From the NCBI GenBank assembly GCA_949825045.1, contig OX463807.1, positions 34,616,749 to 34,680,748 of the forward strand: DNA of 64,000 bases. The letters run 5' to 3'. Origin of the DNA: Argyresthia goedartella. Its lineage: Eukaryota > Arthropoda > Insecta > Lepidoptera > Argyresthiidae. The first letter of the stretch is position 1, and each line of letters opens with the position of its first letter. A program made the position numbers and the translations under genes. Below are positions 1 through 10,075 of this stretch, one piece after another. The notes under the pieces are model-generated. The model was not told the origin of the DNA. It worked only from the letters and a program-made list of their open reading frames with translations, and did no database searches.

Positions 1-566
1 CAGCTCCCCACGCAGAGATGCAGTATGTCAGTATTGATTGCGCCAGGGCTCTGTACACCATGAGAAGAGTGTCTGAGCTGACAATGTGTCTCAGTCTTTT
101 AAATGCATAAATTAATTTTCGGGTTCTTGTTGTTGAGTTCTTGATGTGATCTATCCACGACAGGTATTTATCCAAAGTTACTCCTAAGTATTTGATTGAG
201 TCTGTAGAACTTAAGGACGCACAGGGACAACCGGGAGATCTATTACATGACTCATCGTGCATTTTTAAAATTATCGGTCTGTTCGGTTGGGTGCTTGATC
301 TAATAGAAAAAGTTATAAACTTAGTTTTTGACACATTAAGCGTTAGTAGATTGGCATTCAGCCACTTTGTCACTGTGTCGAGTGCTCGATTGACTATGCG
401 TTCGACACCGCCCCATCTGTTGCTATTAAATAAGAGAACAGTATCATCGGCATATGTTATGATGATTCCATTTTCCAACAAGGTCTTGCACAGATCATTT
501 ATGTAGAGGAGAAAGAGCGTAGGGCCTAGTATACTACCTTGGGGTACACCAAAGGTGATGTTACCT
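1..566 (-). pseudogene. LINE reverse-transcriptase fragment (3' half, split by Gypsy insertion)
   Basis: On the minus strand this encodes the second half of a Jockey/CR1-type reverse transcriptase. Just left of the Gypsy insertion the translation runs GVPQGSILGPTLFLLYI, then YADDTVLLF, the catalytic box, then a thumb-like stretch containing YLGVTLDKYLSW. The upstream half continues at 8288, on the far side of the LTR element. The piece runs off the left edge of the window, so its C-terminus is not visible. It is a decayed retrotransposon relic and not a host gene. The clade (Jockey versus CR1) is inferred from motif style only. Confidence 0.85.
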
Positions 567-1912
567 TGTGACGTCCCTACTTGGAGAGGAATAAAAAGAT
601 TCCAAATAGGTAGCCAACAAGAAATTTTATTTAACGTGGGTTCTCCAAATGTAGTCTGACCCTGGTTACGCAGCAACGAATCTTCCCTGCGGGTTTTGCC
701 GTAGTCGGAGTGCCGCTGACGTCGGAGAAGTAACGGTCCGAATGCAGCCGGAGCAGGGAAGCAGGTTAGCCCGAAGCGGTGTCAGGAACCGGGAAACCGT
801 AGGGTAGTCAGGAAAAGCGGTGATCCCGAAGAGGTGCCAGGAACCCCGAACTGGAATTCGAAACCGTTCCTCCTTTAACATCTGTTACTGCACTCCGTCC
901 GAATGCTCCACCCGCCAAGAAAAGAATAGTGTTGTCGTGGTGGTAACAATCAGAACGGAGTTACATATACAAAGGAAAATACAGTGCTAGGAATAAAAAC
1001 AAGCAAGCATTCATATTTGTTATCGGCAGACCCCACTTGGGACATTTTACAAATAATCGGACATTCTACAAAATGTCCAAATGTGCAATCTGCCGGTAAC
1101 ATTAATTATTTCTATATATGAAAAAAGGATATTTATTTGTTTATCGGCAGACCCCACTTGGGACATTTTACAAATAATCGGACATTCTACAAAATGTCCA
1201 AATGTGAAATCTGCCGGTAACAATCAACAATTTCCACACAAAAAGGTAGCTAGTATAATTTAGTAAGCTGAACATATTTTCCAGACATTCTATAAGAAGC
1301 CAAGACACACTAACGCGTGTCTAAAAGCGGGTAGCAATTTGCGTTACAATGCGATGTGAATATCGCGAAATAATAATTAGCGAGTCTAAAAGGAATAAAA
1401 CGCAACAAGCAATAAATGAAATGAGATGATTCTGGACACAAATGAGTAAGCCCGAAAGTACCTAACGGTAAGATGATTTTAAAACAGTATCTTTCACCAC
1501 TCACCTCAATCGGGGTTAATATGAAGCACAGACAAAACTAAAACGTAACTACTAGTAGTACGTTATGATTAAACGTAAGTAATTACTGTTTAGAGTCGTT
1601 CGTCGGCGTACGGTAAAAAGGGACCGTTACAGAGCGCCAGTAGGACGGACGTGCGTATAGTGCTGAGTGAGTTTTCGGAATGACGCCGGCGCCGCAAAGT
1701 CAAGTTGCGGTCACGGCTAGTTAGTTTAAAACGGGCCAATCATAGCAGAGCGAGTGAGTTGTCAACAGTGGAATGTTGCTAGTACAGCGCGTGAAAATTA
1801 ATACTGTGATTACTAGCCTCATTTGGTAGTTTTATTAAGAGAATTACTACTTAAATTTAAAATAAGACCAGTTAATGATAGAGTGAAGACAACGGCAACT
1901 TACAACGTTACA
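567..1912 (-). repeat. Gypsy element 3' LTR
   Basis: This 1346-bp direct repeat of 6942-8287 begins TGTGACGTCC and ends AACGTTACA on the plus strand, giving short imperfect inverted ends. Because the element is on the minus strand this is the downstream LTR. It holds two tandem copies of an approximately 119-bp unit (from 1019 and from 1140), each a nested hairpin. Short frames at 666-881, 1081-1263 and 1310-1504 recur in the other LTR and are not taken as genes. Confidence 0.93.
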
Positions 1913-1930
1913 ATACCCCCTCGCCCAGTA
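1913..1930 (-). other. Polypurine tract candidate of Gypsy element
   Basis: Reading the minus strand, GGGCGAGGGGG followed by TAT lies directly before the TGTAACG start of the 3' LTR. This is where the plus-strand primer of reverse transcription is expected. Assignment rests on position and purine content. Confidence 0.6.
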
Positions 1931-1968
1931 AAGGGTTTTCATACATAATGAAAATCCAAAACCTAATT

Positions 1969-4900
1969 CTAAATATTCTTAACTAGTTTTAGATCCTTAA
2001 CATGCCAGGTGCCTAAGTCCTTTCCCGTCATATCCTCTAAAATGTATACCAAGGGTGATTTCTTAGCGGAGACGCGACATTTGGTATATTTGGGCGCTAA
2101 CTTTTTACTAAAGTACTTGTCTTTATCACTCAAGACATAAGCACGTTTTAGGACAATGTCGCCTACGCTGAATTCTGCCTCTTTCCGCCTAAGATTATAG
2201 TGCGCCGTATTTTTTTTATGTGCGTGCCAAAGAGATGCCTGTACCTTATCAAAATATTTTGACAGGTGACCCAGATTTTCAGCGTAAATGTCGCGTGGCA
2301 GAAATAGTAGTTCCTCACCCAGATCGTTATCTGTATAATGAGAACCACAAGTAACCGTTTCTCGTCCGTACACGAGGAACGATGGAGTGTAGCCAGTTGC
2401 TTCATTGACGGAGTTGTTAATGGCATACTGTATTTTGGGAATATTAGTGTCCCAGGTTCTGTGGTCATTGTCCACGTAGGTGGAAATACATGTAACTATT
2501 GTTTTGTTATAGCGCTCGACAGTGTTTACTTGCGGAGTATATCTCGGAGAGAAGAATACGTTAGGTATCTTGTATTTCTTAAAGAGGGTATTTGTTACCG
2601 AGCTAATAAACTGGGTACCATTGTCAAGGAATATTGTCTGTGGGATTCCGTGGACCAGAAACACAGAGTCCTCCAGAGCCTTGACGACAGCTTCCGAAGT
2701 AGCGCGTCGCATGGGAAAAATAAGGCAATATTTTGAGAAGCAACATGTTACGACCAAAATATAACTATTCTGCTTTCGACTGACCGGAAGTGGACCTATG
2801 AAATCAATGGATATCATTTGAAACGGCCGTGAGCATTGTTTAGGTCGACCCATCGTACCCAGCGTCGGATGGTTTTGTGGTTTGTAAGTGAGACATTTTG
2901 AACAAGAACCAACAAAACGTACGACGTCTTGGTGCATGCCCGGCCAGTAGTATCGAAGAAGTAAGCGTCGATAGGTCTTGAAAATACCCAAGTGAGCAGC
3001 AGTAGGGTCAGCATGATTCTCCTCTATGACGCTGTCACGCAATTCTTTCGGCACCACTTCCTTCCAGGAAAACTCCGAAATCATTTCGCACTTATTTTTG
3101 GAGTGGCGATAGAGAGCACCACCTTCGATCAAGTAGTTAGGAAAGAGGTTCGGCTTTTCTAAACAACCGTTATAAATGTTTTTGTACCATGTGTCAGTAG
3201 TAGTCAAATTAGAGTTGACCGTACTGATAGAAGCACATGGGAAAGCACGAGATAGTGCATCTGGAATGACATTATCGACCCCACGACGATGTTTAAGTTC
3301 GAAATTAAAGGCAGACAACCTCACACACCAGCGTGCTAGTCTTCCGGTAGGGTTGTCCAGTGACAAGAACCATTTGAGCGCGGAGTGGTCGGTGTAAACG
3401 GTAAAGGTTTTTCCGTTTTCCAAGTAACACCGCCAGTGTTCTAGAGCGGTTAAAACTGCTAGCGTCTCCCTCTCGGTTATACTGTAGTTCTTCTCAGATC
3501 CCGACAACGCCCTACTCATGTATGCAATCGGATGTTCTTTACCATCAATCGTTTGTGTGAGCATGGCACCAATCCCAAAATTGCTCGCATCAGTGTGTAC
3601 TTCGAACGGTAAATCGTAATTGGGACAAGAGAGAACCGGGGCTGATACAAGACACTCTTTTAGCTTATTAAAAGCATCATCAGCTTCAGTTGTCCACTGA
3701 AACTTGGGTGCGTTCTTCTTACTTGAAGTCAGCTGGTTGAGTGGTCCGGCAATAGTGCTAAAGTTGGGGACGAAACGGCGGTACCACGTGGCTGTTCCAA
3801 GGAAGCGTTTAAGATCTTTTTTTTTTGTGGGTGTTGGGAAATTAAGGATAGCCTCGACTTTTTCAGGATCAGTGCGAAGGCCATGCGCATCCACAACATA
3901 ACCCAAGTACTTCAACTCATTTCTGAAGAACTTGCATTTTTCAAGGTTGATGGATAAGTTCGCTTGTTTTAATTTATGCAGCACGCCTAGTAGTAAGGAC
4001 ACGTGTTCCTCAAAGCTGCTGCTGATGATAATAATATCATCTAAATATGCGAACGCCTTTAGATCAAAATTCCCGAACAGAAGATCGACAAGCCTTTGTT
4101 GAGTGGCAGGGGCATTGGTGAGACCGAAAGCAGTGGTCTTAAAACGGAGAGTTCCTCTGCCTGGAACATAGAATGCAGTTTTGTCTTGATCTTCTGGAGC
4201 TATTGGAATTTGCCAGAACGCTTTCGACAAATCTACGCTAGATAAGAATTTTGCATCGCGTAGGTTGTCTAATATTTCAGTTATATAGGGTAGGTTATAT
4301 GCGTCCTTTTTTGTGACCGAATTCAGTTTACGGCTGTCGAGGCAAAAGCGAGGTTGTCCATTCTTTTTATAGACAATGAGGACAGGGGACGACCAAGCGC
4401 TCTCGCAAGGTTCAACTACATCTAACGCTAGCATTTCGTCGACTTGCTCTACCAAAATTCGCTGCTTCTCAGGTGACATTCGATAGTAACGTTGTCTTAT
4501 AGGTTGAGAGTCACCAGTATCGATATGGTGAGTTATAAGACTAGTTCTACCAAGGCCCATACTGTCAGTGGAGATTTCCTGGAATTGACTGACAATTGAA
4601 TCGGCTGTGGACTTTTGTGAATCAGAGAGATTATCGTAAGACTGTATAAAAGTCTCATTTTTGTCGATACTTATTTCTGCCAAGGAAGAGTTGGACAAGG
4701 TGATGCTACCTAAGTATTTGGGACAAATATTGAAAATCCGCCAAAAGTCAATGCCTAGGATAAGTGGGCTGTCCACATTTGGTAACACGTAACCCTTAAT
4801 AATGTGGAATTGTTCTTCAAAGTGAATGGGAAGATTGATGTAGCCAATACTTTGAAGGGACTGGCCTCCAGCAGCAGTCACGGAGATACAATCATCGGTA

Positions 4901-6435
4901 AATACTTTTAGACCATGGTCCGACAATAATTTATGAGAATCATTGCCGAGAATAGTGACAGCAGATCCAGAATCGAGTAGACCAGAAGCAGGGATGTCCC
5001 CGATTCTAACGGAAATATAGGGTCTACTGTCCTTTGTTGGTTTACTATCCAGAATTGAGGCGACTCTGAAACTAGAGAAGAAGTTTCTAAGGGTTTGTAG
5101 CCATTTTTCAAAATCTACTCTATCGAAATGACCCTTAGAACCGTCCCAATTCTGGCTAATTAGTTTTTTTTGAACGGTAGGAGTACATTTAGGGCATTCA
5201 GGTTTCTTTACACCTTTATTACCGCACCCAAAACAGACGATGACGTCACGACTAACCTTACACTGACGAAGATCGTGAGTGTTAGAGCGGCATCTTAGAC
5301 AAAAGTTATTTGACTTTACAGTTGTTGCAGGAGCGATCGCAGAGACATGGTTGTCAGATTTCGTCTTACATGGCTTGTAAGCAAATTCGGGTGCTAGTGT
5401 GTGTGTGGTAATCGTTGGTGGCTCGCGAAAGTGTGACATACGGGTTTGTATATTTTCGTAATTTTTGCACAACGTTCTCAATACCCCAATATCCACAATC
5501 TGAGTTGCCGAGGCCAACGTACTCGCATAACATGGCCGGATATTGTGCAATAGTATCTCTAATTTGTCCTCTTCGGATAATTGTTTCGGTAAGCGCGAAA
5601 ACATTCCTGCCATTATGGAAAGATAAATGGTTATCGTTTCTGATTCGCCCTGAGTGCGAGCCCTAATTTCAGAAAGTAGACGATAATCATAGTCAGTTTG
5701 GCTGAAATCCTCTAACAACAGAGATTTGAGATCCGACCAGTTGTTAACGCTATCTCTTATACTTCGGAACCAGTGCAATGCTTGATCGGTGAAAATTTCC
5801 GTTGCATAGGACAGAAGTTTGGAGTCCGAAATATTTCTGGCCTGACACAGTTCCGAAACCCTTTCGATAAAAGCCCGAACACATGATTTCCCGTCGTACT
5901 TCAATTTACTAAGTTCGGAAGTATTGCTACGCTCGCAAGTTACAGAAATCACGCTCGCGCCACTAACAGATGGCGTTGATTCCCTACACGCAGTATTAGA
6001 CGAGGAAGATATTGAAAGGGGATCCTTTGCTTGTGATAAGAGAGCTAGGATCTTCGAATAATATTTTCGGTAAATCTCCGACAGTTGATCATGGCCCGTT
6101 TCGAACTTTTCATCCGTAGGTACCCGACTTAATCTGTGATAGACATGGTGCATCAGATTTTGTGTCCTAAGAAGAGAGGATCTATCTGGTGCAGGTCCGT
6201 CAAGAGTAGATTGCACTTTGTCCAAGATTTTGACGACTGCAAGTAAGTCGTCCTTAGGTTCAAGGTGAGATAACAGAACGTCCTCTGACGGGTATTCTGT
6301 CACAAGTTTAGTTATTTGTTTACGTAAAATTTCTACGGTAGTGCCTGGGTTTTCACCTCTGATGGCAACTTCGTACTCCAGTTCTGCTTTGTTTAGAGAG
6401 AGAAACTTAATTTGAAAAGACATGATGCAGCTCAA
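1969..6435 (-). CDS. gag-pol: Gypsy Gag-Pol polyprotein, single intact frame
   Basis: This 1488-residue polyprotein would supply capsid, protease, reverse transcriptase, RNase H and integrase for the element. Gag fills roughly residues 1-430. A CX2CX4HX4C zinc knuckle lies at 379-392 and a second cysteine cluster (C401, C404, C414, C417) follows. Protease has LLDSGSAV at 486-493. Reverse transcriptase spans about 640-840 with YLDD at 797-800. RNase H spans about 940-1065 with aspartates at 948, 1016 and 1059. The integrase zinc motif uses H1141, H1148, C1178 and C1181, and the core triad is D1211, D1271 and E1307. All key catalytic residues are present and no stop or frameshift interrupts them. 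Gag and Pol are fused in one frame, unlike the many Gypsy elements that use a frameshift. An internal start at residue 5 is equally possible. There is no env. Confidence 0.95.
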   Translation of the reverse strand: MSCIMSFQIKFLSLNKAELEYEVAIRGENPGTTVEILRKQITKLVTEYPSEDVLLSHLEPKDDLLAVVKILDKVQSTLDGPAPDRSSLLRTQNLMHHVYHRLSRVPTDEKFETGHDQLSEIYRKYYSKILALLSQAKDPLSISSSSNTACRESTPSVSGASVISVTCERSNTSELSKLKYDGKSCVRAFIERVSELCQARNISDSKLLSYATEIFTDQALHWFRSIRDSVNNWSDLKSLLLEDFSQTDYDYRLLSEIRARTQGESETITIYLSIMAGMFSRLPKQLSEEDKLEILLHNIRPCYASTLASATQIVDIGVLRTLCKNYENIQTRMSHFREPPTITTHTLAPEFAYKPCKTKSDNHVSAIAPATTVKSNNFCLRCRSNTHDLRQCKVSRDVIVCFGCGNKGVKKPECPKCTPTVQKKLISQNWDGSKGHFDRVDFEKWLQTLRNFFSSFRVASILDSKPTKDSRPYISVRIGDIPASGLLDSGSAVTILGNDSHKLLSDHGLKVFTDDCISVTAAGGQSLQSIGYINLPIHFEEQFHIIKGYVLPNVDSPLILGIDFWRIFNICPKYLGSITLSNSSLAEISIDKNETFIQSYDNLSDSQKSTADSIVSQFQEISTDSMGLGRTSLITHHIDTGDSQPIRQRYYRMSPEKQRILVEQVDEMLALDVVEPCESAWSSPVLIVYKKNGQPRFCLDSRKLNSVTKKDAYNLPYITEILDNLRDAKFLSSVDLSKAFWQIPIAPEDQDKTAFYVPGRGTLRFKTTAFGLTNAPATQQRLVDLLFGNFDLKAFAYLDDIIIISSSFEEHVSLLLGVLHKLKQANLSINLEKCKFFRNELKYLGYVVDAHGLRTDPEKVEAILNFPTPTKKKDLKRFLGTATWYRRFVPNFSTIAGPLNQLTSSKKNAPKFQWTTEADDAFNKLKECLVSAPVLSCPNYDLPFEVHTDASNFGIGAMLTQTIDGKEHPIAYMSRALSGSEKNYSITERETLAVLTALEHWRCYLENGKTFTVYTDHSALKWFLSLDNPTGRLARWCVRLSAFNFELKHRRGVDNVIPDALSRAFPCASISTVNSNLTTTDTWYKNIYNGCLEKPNLFPNYLIEGGALYRHSKNKCEMISEFSWKEVVPKELRDSVIEENHADPTAAHLGIFKTYRRLLLRYYWPGMHQDVVRFVGSCSKCLTYKPQNHPTLGTMGRPKQCSRPFQMISIDFIGPLPVSRKQNSYILVVTCCFSKYCLIFPMRRATSEAVVKALEDSVFLVHGIPQTIFLDNGTQFISSVTNTLFKKYKIPNVFFSPRYTPQVNTVERYNKTIVTCISTYVDNDHRTWDTNIPKIQYAINNSVNEATGYTPSFLVYGRETVTCGSHYTDNDLGEELLFLPRDIYAENLGHLSKYFDKVQASLWHAHKKNTAHYNLRRKEAEFSVGDIVLKRAYVLSDKDKYFSKKLAPKYTKCRVSAKKSPLVYILEDMTGKDLGTWHVKDLKLVKNI

Positions 6436-6920
6436 ATAATAAATACCAAAGAGATGAGTAGTGAAAGTGTACTGATTCCTTTAGTCGCCTCTTACGACAT
6501 GCACAGGAGGAAATGCAACTGCCGTATTCTTTTTTGATTTCCCGGGACAGCACAGGAAGAGAAATCAAGGAATTGAAAATGACGCTACTAATTAGTCTCC
6601 GTTCTGTTACAAAATGATTTATGTACGTTAGGTTTTGACGGTATGAATGAAGTGAATGACGATGTAGAAAAAAATATATATGTTAAAACTGCAAATAAAA
6701 ATATTGCAACTAGTGGGTAGGTGGTTAATTTTTTTTATAAGAGAACGAGAAATTAAAACCAACGTAGGAATTTGAAAAAAAACACTACAATTTAAAAGTT
6801 TGAATAATAACCACGTACACAGAAGTTGCTAAGCAAAACCAAAATTACAACACAGGTAAACGTTTACAAAAACACGCACACACAAACAACTAACTACTTA
6901 CAGCGTAAGCAAGGCCAGAC
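6436..6920 (-). other. Gypsy 5' untranslated leader
   Basis: About 485 bases separate the first gag ATG from the primer-binding-site candidate. The stretch is AT-rich with many short A and T runs. I see no coding frame or strong structure in it. Confidence 0.7.
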
Positions 6921-6940
6921 TAACCACGTTATGGGCGCCA
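6921..6940 (-). other. Primer-binding-site candidate of Gypsy element
   Basis: One base inside the 5' LTR the minus strand reads TGGCGCCCATAACGTGG. TGGCGCCCA matches the complement of a tRNA-Lys type 3' end, with one extra base before AACGTGG. The tRNA identity is an inference from memory of that motif. Confidence 0.65.
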
Positions 6941-6941
6941 C

Positions 6942-8287
6942 TGTGACGTCCCTACTTGGAGAGGAATAAAAAGATTCCAAATAGGTAGCCAACAAGAAAT
7001 TTTATTTAACGTGGGTTCTCCAAATGTAGTCTGACCCTGGTTACGCAGCAACGAATCTTCCCTGCGGGTTTTGCCGTAGTCGGAGTGCCGCTGACGTCGG
7101 AGAAGTAACGGTCCGAATGCAGCCGGAGCAGGGAAGCAGGTTAGCCCGAAGCGGTGTCAGGAACCGGGAAACCGTAGGGTAGTCAGGAAAAGCGGTGATC
7201 CCGAAGAGGTGCCAGGAACCCCGAACTGGAATTCGAAACCGTTCCTCCTTTAACATCTGTTACTGCACTCCGTCCGAATGCTCCACCCGCCAAGAAAAGA
7301 ATAGTGTTGTCGTGGTGGTAACAATCAGAACGGAGTTACATATACAAAGGAAAATACAGTGCTAGGAATAAAAACAAGCAAGCATTCATATTTGTTATCG
7401 GCAGACCCCACTTGGGACATTTTACAAATAATCGGACATTCTACAAAATGTCCAAATGTGCAATCTGCCGGTAACATTAATTATTTCTATATATGAAAAA
7501 AGGATATTTATTTGTTTATCGGCAGACCCCACTTGGGACATTTTACAAATAATCGGACATTCTACAAAATGTCCAAATGTGAAATCTGCCGGTAACAATC
7601 AACAATTTCCACACAAAAAGGTAGCTAGTATAATTTAGTAAGCTGAACATATTTTCCAGACATTCTATAAGAAGCCAAGACACACTAACGCGTGTCTAAA
7701 AGCGGGTAGCAATTTGCGTTACAATGCGATGTGAATATCGCGAAATAATAATTAGCGAGTCTAAAAGGAATAAAACGCAACAAGCAATAAATGAAATGAG
7801 ATGATTCTGGACACAAATGAGTAAGCCCGAAAGTACCTAACGGTAAGATGATTTTAAAACAGTATCTTTCACCACTCACCTCAATCGGGGTTAATATGAA
7901 GCACAGACAAAACTAAAACGTAACTACTAGTAGTACGTTATGATTAAACGTAAGTAATTACTGTTTAGAGTCGTTCGTCGGCGTACGGTAAAAAGGGACC
8001 GTTACAGAGCGCCAGTAGGACGGACGTGCGTATAGTGCTGAGTGAGTTTTCGGAATGACGCCGGCGCCGCAAAGTCAAGTTGCGGTCACGGCTAGTTAGT
8101 TTAAAACGGGCCAATCATAGCAGAGCGAGTGAGTTGTCAACAGTGGAATGTTGCTAGTACAGCGCGTGAAAATTAATACTGTGATTACTAGCCTCATTTG
8201 GTAGTTTTATTAAGAGAATTACTACTTAAATTTAAAATAAGACCAGTTAATGATAGAGTGAAGACAACGGCAACTTACAACGTTACA
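6942..8287 (-). repeat. Gypsy element 5' LTR
   Basis: Upstream LTR of the minus-strand element, equal in length to 567-1912 with no difference found in the stretches compared. It carries the same duplicated hairpin units (from about 7394 and 7515). The element's promoter should lie here. The boundary with the interrupted LINE is the ACCT duplication at 8288. Confidence 0.93.
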
Positions 8288-8778
8288 ACCTTCGGTTCCG
8301 GTATGGTGTCCTATTTTTACCTTTTGGGTTCTGTCTGTAAGGTAGCTTTCGAACCATTTTAAGGAAATGCCTCGCACACCGCAGGCTTCAATCTTTGCCA
8401 GTAGTATAGGGATGGAGACGGTGTCAAACGCTTTCGCCAGATCCAAAAAGACACCATGTTCTCTTTCTTCCATCAAGGTTTGAGGTTATATATTCAGTGA
8501 CGGCAGTGATAGCGTCCTCTGTTGACTTGCCTACTCTAAAGCCGTATTGATTTGTTGCAAGTAGTTTTTTACTCTCTAAGTATCTAAGAAGACGTCTATT
8601 CATAACTTTTTCCAGTATTTTAGAAAGAGCTGGGAGTAGCGATATAGGCCTGTAGTTTGCAGCAACACTTGCATCCCCCCTTTATGAATTGGGCAAATGA
8701 TAGATTTTTTAATACATTTGGAAATACTCCAGTGTCGAGGCTTCGAGGGAGGGAATCGAATTTCCAAACACAATACAA
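8288..8778 (-). pseudogene. LINE reverse-transcriptase fragment (5' half of the split copy)
   Basis: The minus strand encodes the first half of the reverse transcriptase continued at 1-566. It shows NYRPISLLPALSKILEKV, then NQYGFRVGKSTEDAI, then VFLDLAKAFDTVSIPILL (the first catalytic aspartate region), then WFESYLTDRTQKVKIG up to the insertion point. Single-base frame breaks occur near 8476 and 8680. The left part of the element is missing, so it was 5'-truncated or decayed before the Gypsy insertion. Confidence 0.85.
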
Positions 8779-9395
8779 AGTGGTTGTTTGTTTCACTTAG
8801 GTCAAAATATATGGAGAAAAATTCAAGCTTGTGGTCTAAGTGCGCGATATGGTACAGATAGTAATTTTGCGGTACAATTGTGCTGCTACGTAGCGTTTGC
8901 CTATCTACCTGCTGAAGATATACCGAATATCTTCAGACAATATAAAGATACTCTCTTCCCAGAAGAAGCCGAAGAAGTGACTAGATATTTTGAAGAGAAC
9001 TATGTTTTAGGACGACTGATAAGCCGCAACATAGGTGAAAAATTAGCGTTTCACGCTTACAACCACTTTTTACACCAAGCCTATGGTCAATAGAAAGAAA
9101 TAACATCTTATTCCTTCCACGTACACAAAACAGTGTAGAAGCCTGGCATCGCCGCTGGAATTCTTCGCTAGATAATAAGAGACTTGGACTGTATGGATGT
9201 ATACGGAAACTTATTGAGAAACAAAAAATTATGGATCATAAAATCGAGAAAATTTTGGGTAATCTGCCTCAAACACCACCTAGAAAAAGGCAAAGAGTTG
9301 CAGATAATGCTATTTCTGCGACTTTGAACAAGAAAAATACAATGGGCACTCTTGAATTTATAAGAGCTTTAGCTTTAAGTACTCGTTTGTACTAA
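8779..9395 (+). pseudogene. MULE-type transposase C-terminal relic
   Basis: The frame to 9093 reads GCLFHLGQNIWRKIQ, then GLSARYGTD, then VAFAYLPAEDIPNIF and a VTRYFEENYV segment. After a frameshift near 9069 the second frame gives SIERNNILFLPRTQNSVEAW and WHRRWNSSLDN and ends at a TAA at 9393. The order FHLxQxIWRKIQ, FEExYV, TxNSVExWH is the pattern I associate with MULE/FLYWCH-type transposases of arthropods. The catalytic N-terminal part is absent. No terminal inverted repeats are seen. Family assignment is by pattern memory only. Confidence 0.65.
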
Positions 9396-9582
9396 TACTT
9401 ATATCACATTGTTAATTGTTATAGATCAATACTTAAAAGTTTAAAGATTAAGTTAGTTAATTAAGTATAATTTGTTGTGTTTGTTATTTGTTTGTATATG
9501 TAAATACACAGAAAAAGTACTGGACCACATATCCATGTTTTTTTTTAATCAAAAAAATATAATATATTTTTTACTGAGTTTT

Positions 9583-9629
<47 letters not shown>

Positions 9630-9864
9630 TAAGCTTCAGTGTCGTGTATATAACCACCTCTGAGCTCGGCGTAACTTTACAAATTAACACCCTGTTGTAT
9701 TTCATATGTTTGGTAGGTATGTTAATAATTAATTAATTAATAACATATTATGATATTTGAAATTATAATTTGATAGTACCTATGATTTTTAAATATGGAC
9801 ATGGTCTGAAATAAAGAAAAATAATTAAACAAAAAAAAGACTGTTGAATCGATATGACAAGTAT
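9396..9864. repeat. AT-rich spacer with (TA)n microsatellite
   Basis: Non-coding AT-rich DNA. A pure TA dinucleotide run occupies about 9589-9625. I see no gene or transposon ends in the remainder. Confidence 0.8.
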
Positions 9865-10075
9865 TCGAGCGTATGAGGCAGTGAAAATGTTTTTCGAAAC
9901 AGCGTCTTTCGTGACTACATTATTCGAGTCAATAAGCTTTCGAATCTATGAGGCAGTGGAAAACAAATTCGCAACAACGTTAGTCGAAACAGCGTCTTTC
10001 GCGACTACATTATTCGAGTCAATAAGCTTTCGAACCTATGAGGCAGTGGAAAAATAATTCGCAGCAACGTTCGTC
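9865..10075 (+). repeat. Short tandem repeat with conserved reading frame
   Basis: Two and a half imperfect units share TATGAGGCAGTG and GCGTCTTTCG, TTCGAGTCAATAAGCTTTCG. The TATGAGGCAGTG block recurs at 9872, 9947 and 10037, so spacing is 75 then 90 bases, both multiples of three. A 67-codon frame spans the array. I treat this as a minisatellite, because nothing outside the repeat supports a protein. Confidence 0.6.

Larger units (their letters stand above)
567..8287 (-). mobile_element. Complete Ty3/Gypsy LTR retrotransposon, apparently recent
   Basis: Two 1346-bp direct LTRs (567-1912 and 6942-8287) bound a 5029-bp interior with one long gag-pol frame on the minus strand. Both LTRs have TGT...ACA ends. 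The 4-bp sequence ACCT lies immediately outside each end (563-566 and 8288-8291), as expected for a target-site duplication. Removing the element rejoins the flanking LINE reading frame (TEG/NITFGVPQGS). A primer-binding-site candidate and a purine-rich tract sit in the right places. I see no env gene: only about 56 bases separate the pol stop from the 3' LTR. The LTR copies look identical wherever compared, which implies a young insertion. Confidence 0.95.

Noticed and set aside
666..1504. Short frames in the Gypsy LTR, repeated in the second LTR at 7041-7879
   Set aside because: Perfect recurrence only reflects LTR identity. The frames are short, lie on both strands and show no domain or codon signal.
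9854..10057. 67-codon repeat frame as a protein gene
   Set aside because: The frame is kept only by repeat spacing. There is no homology or upstream signal, so it is annotated as a tandem repeat.
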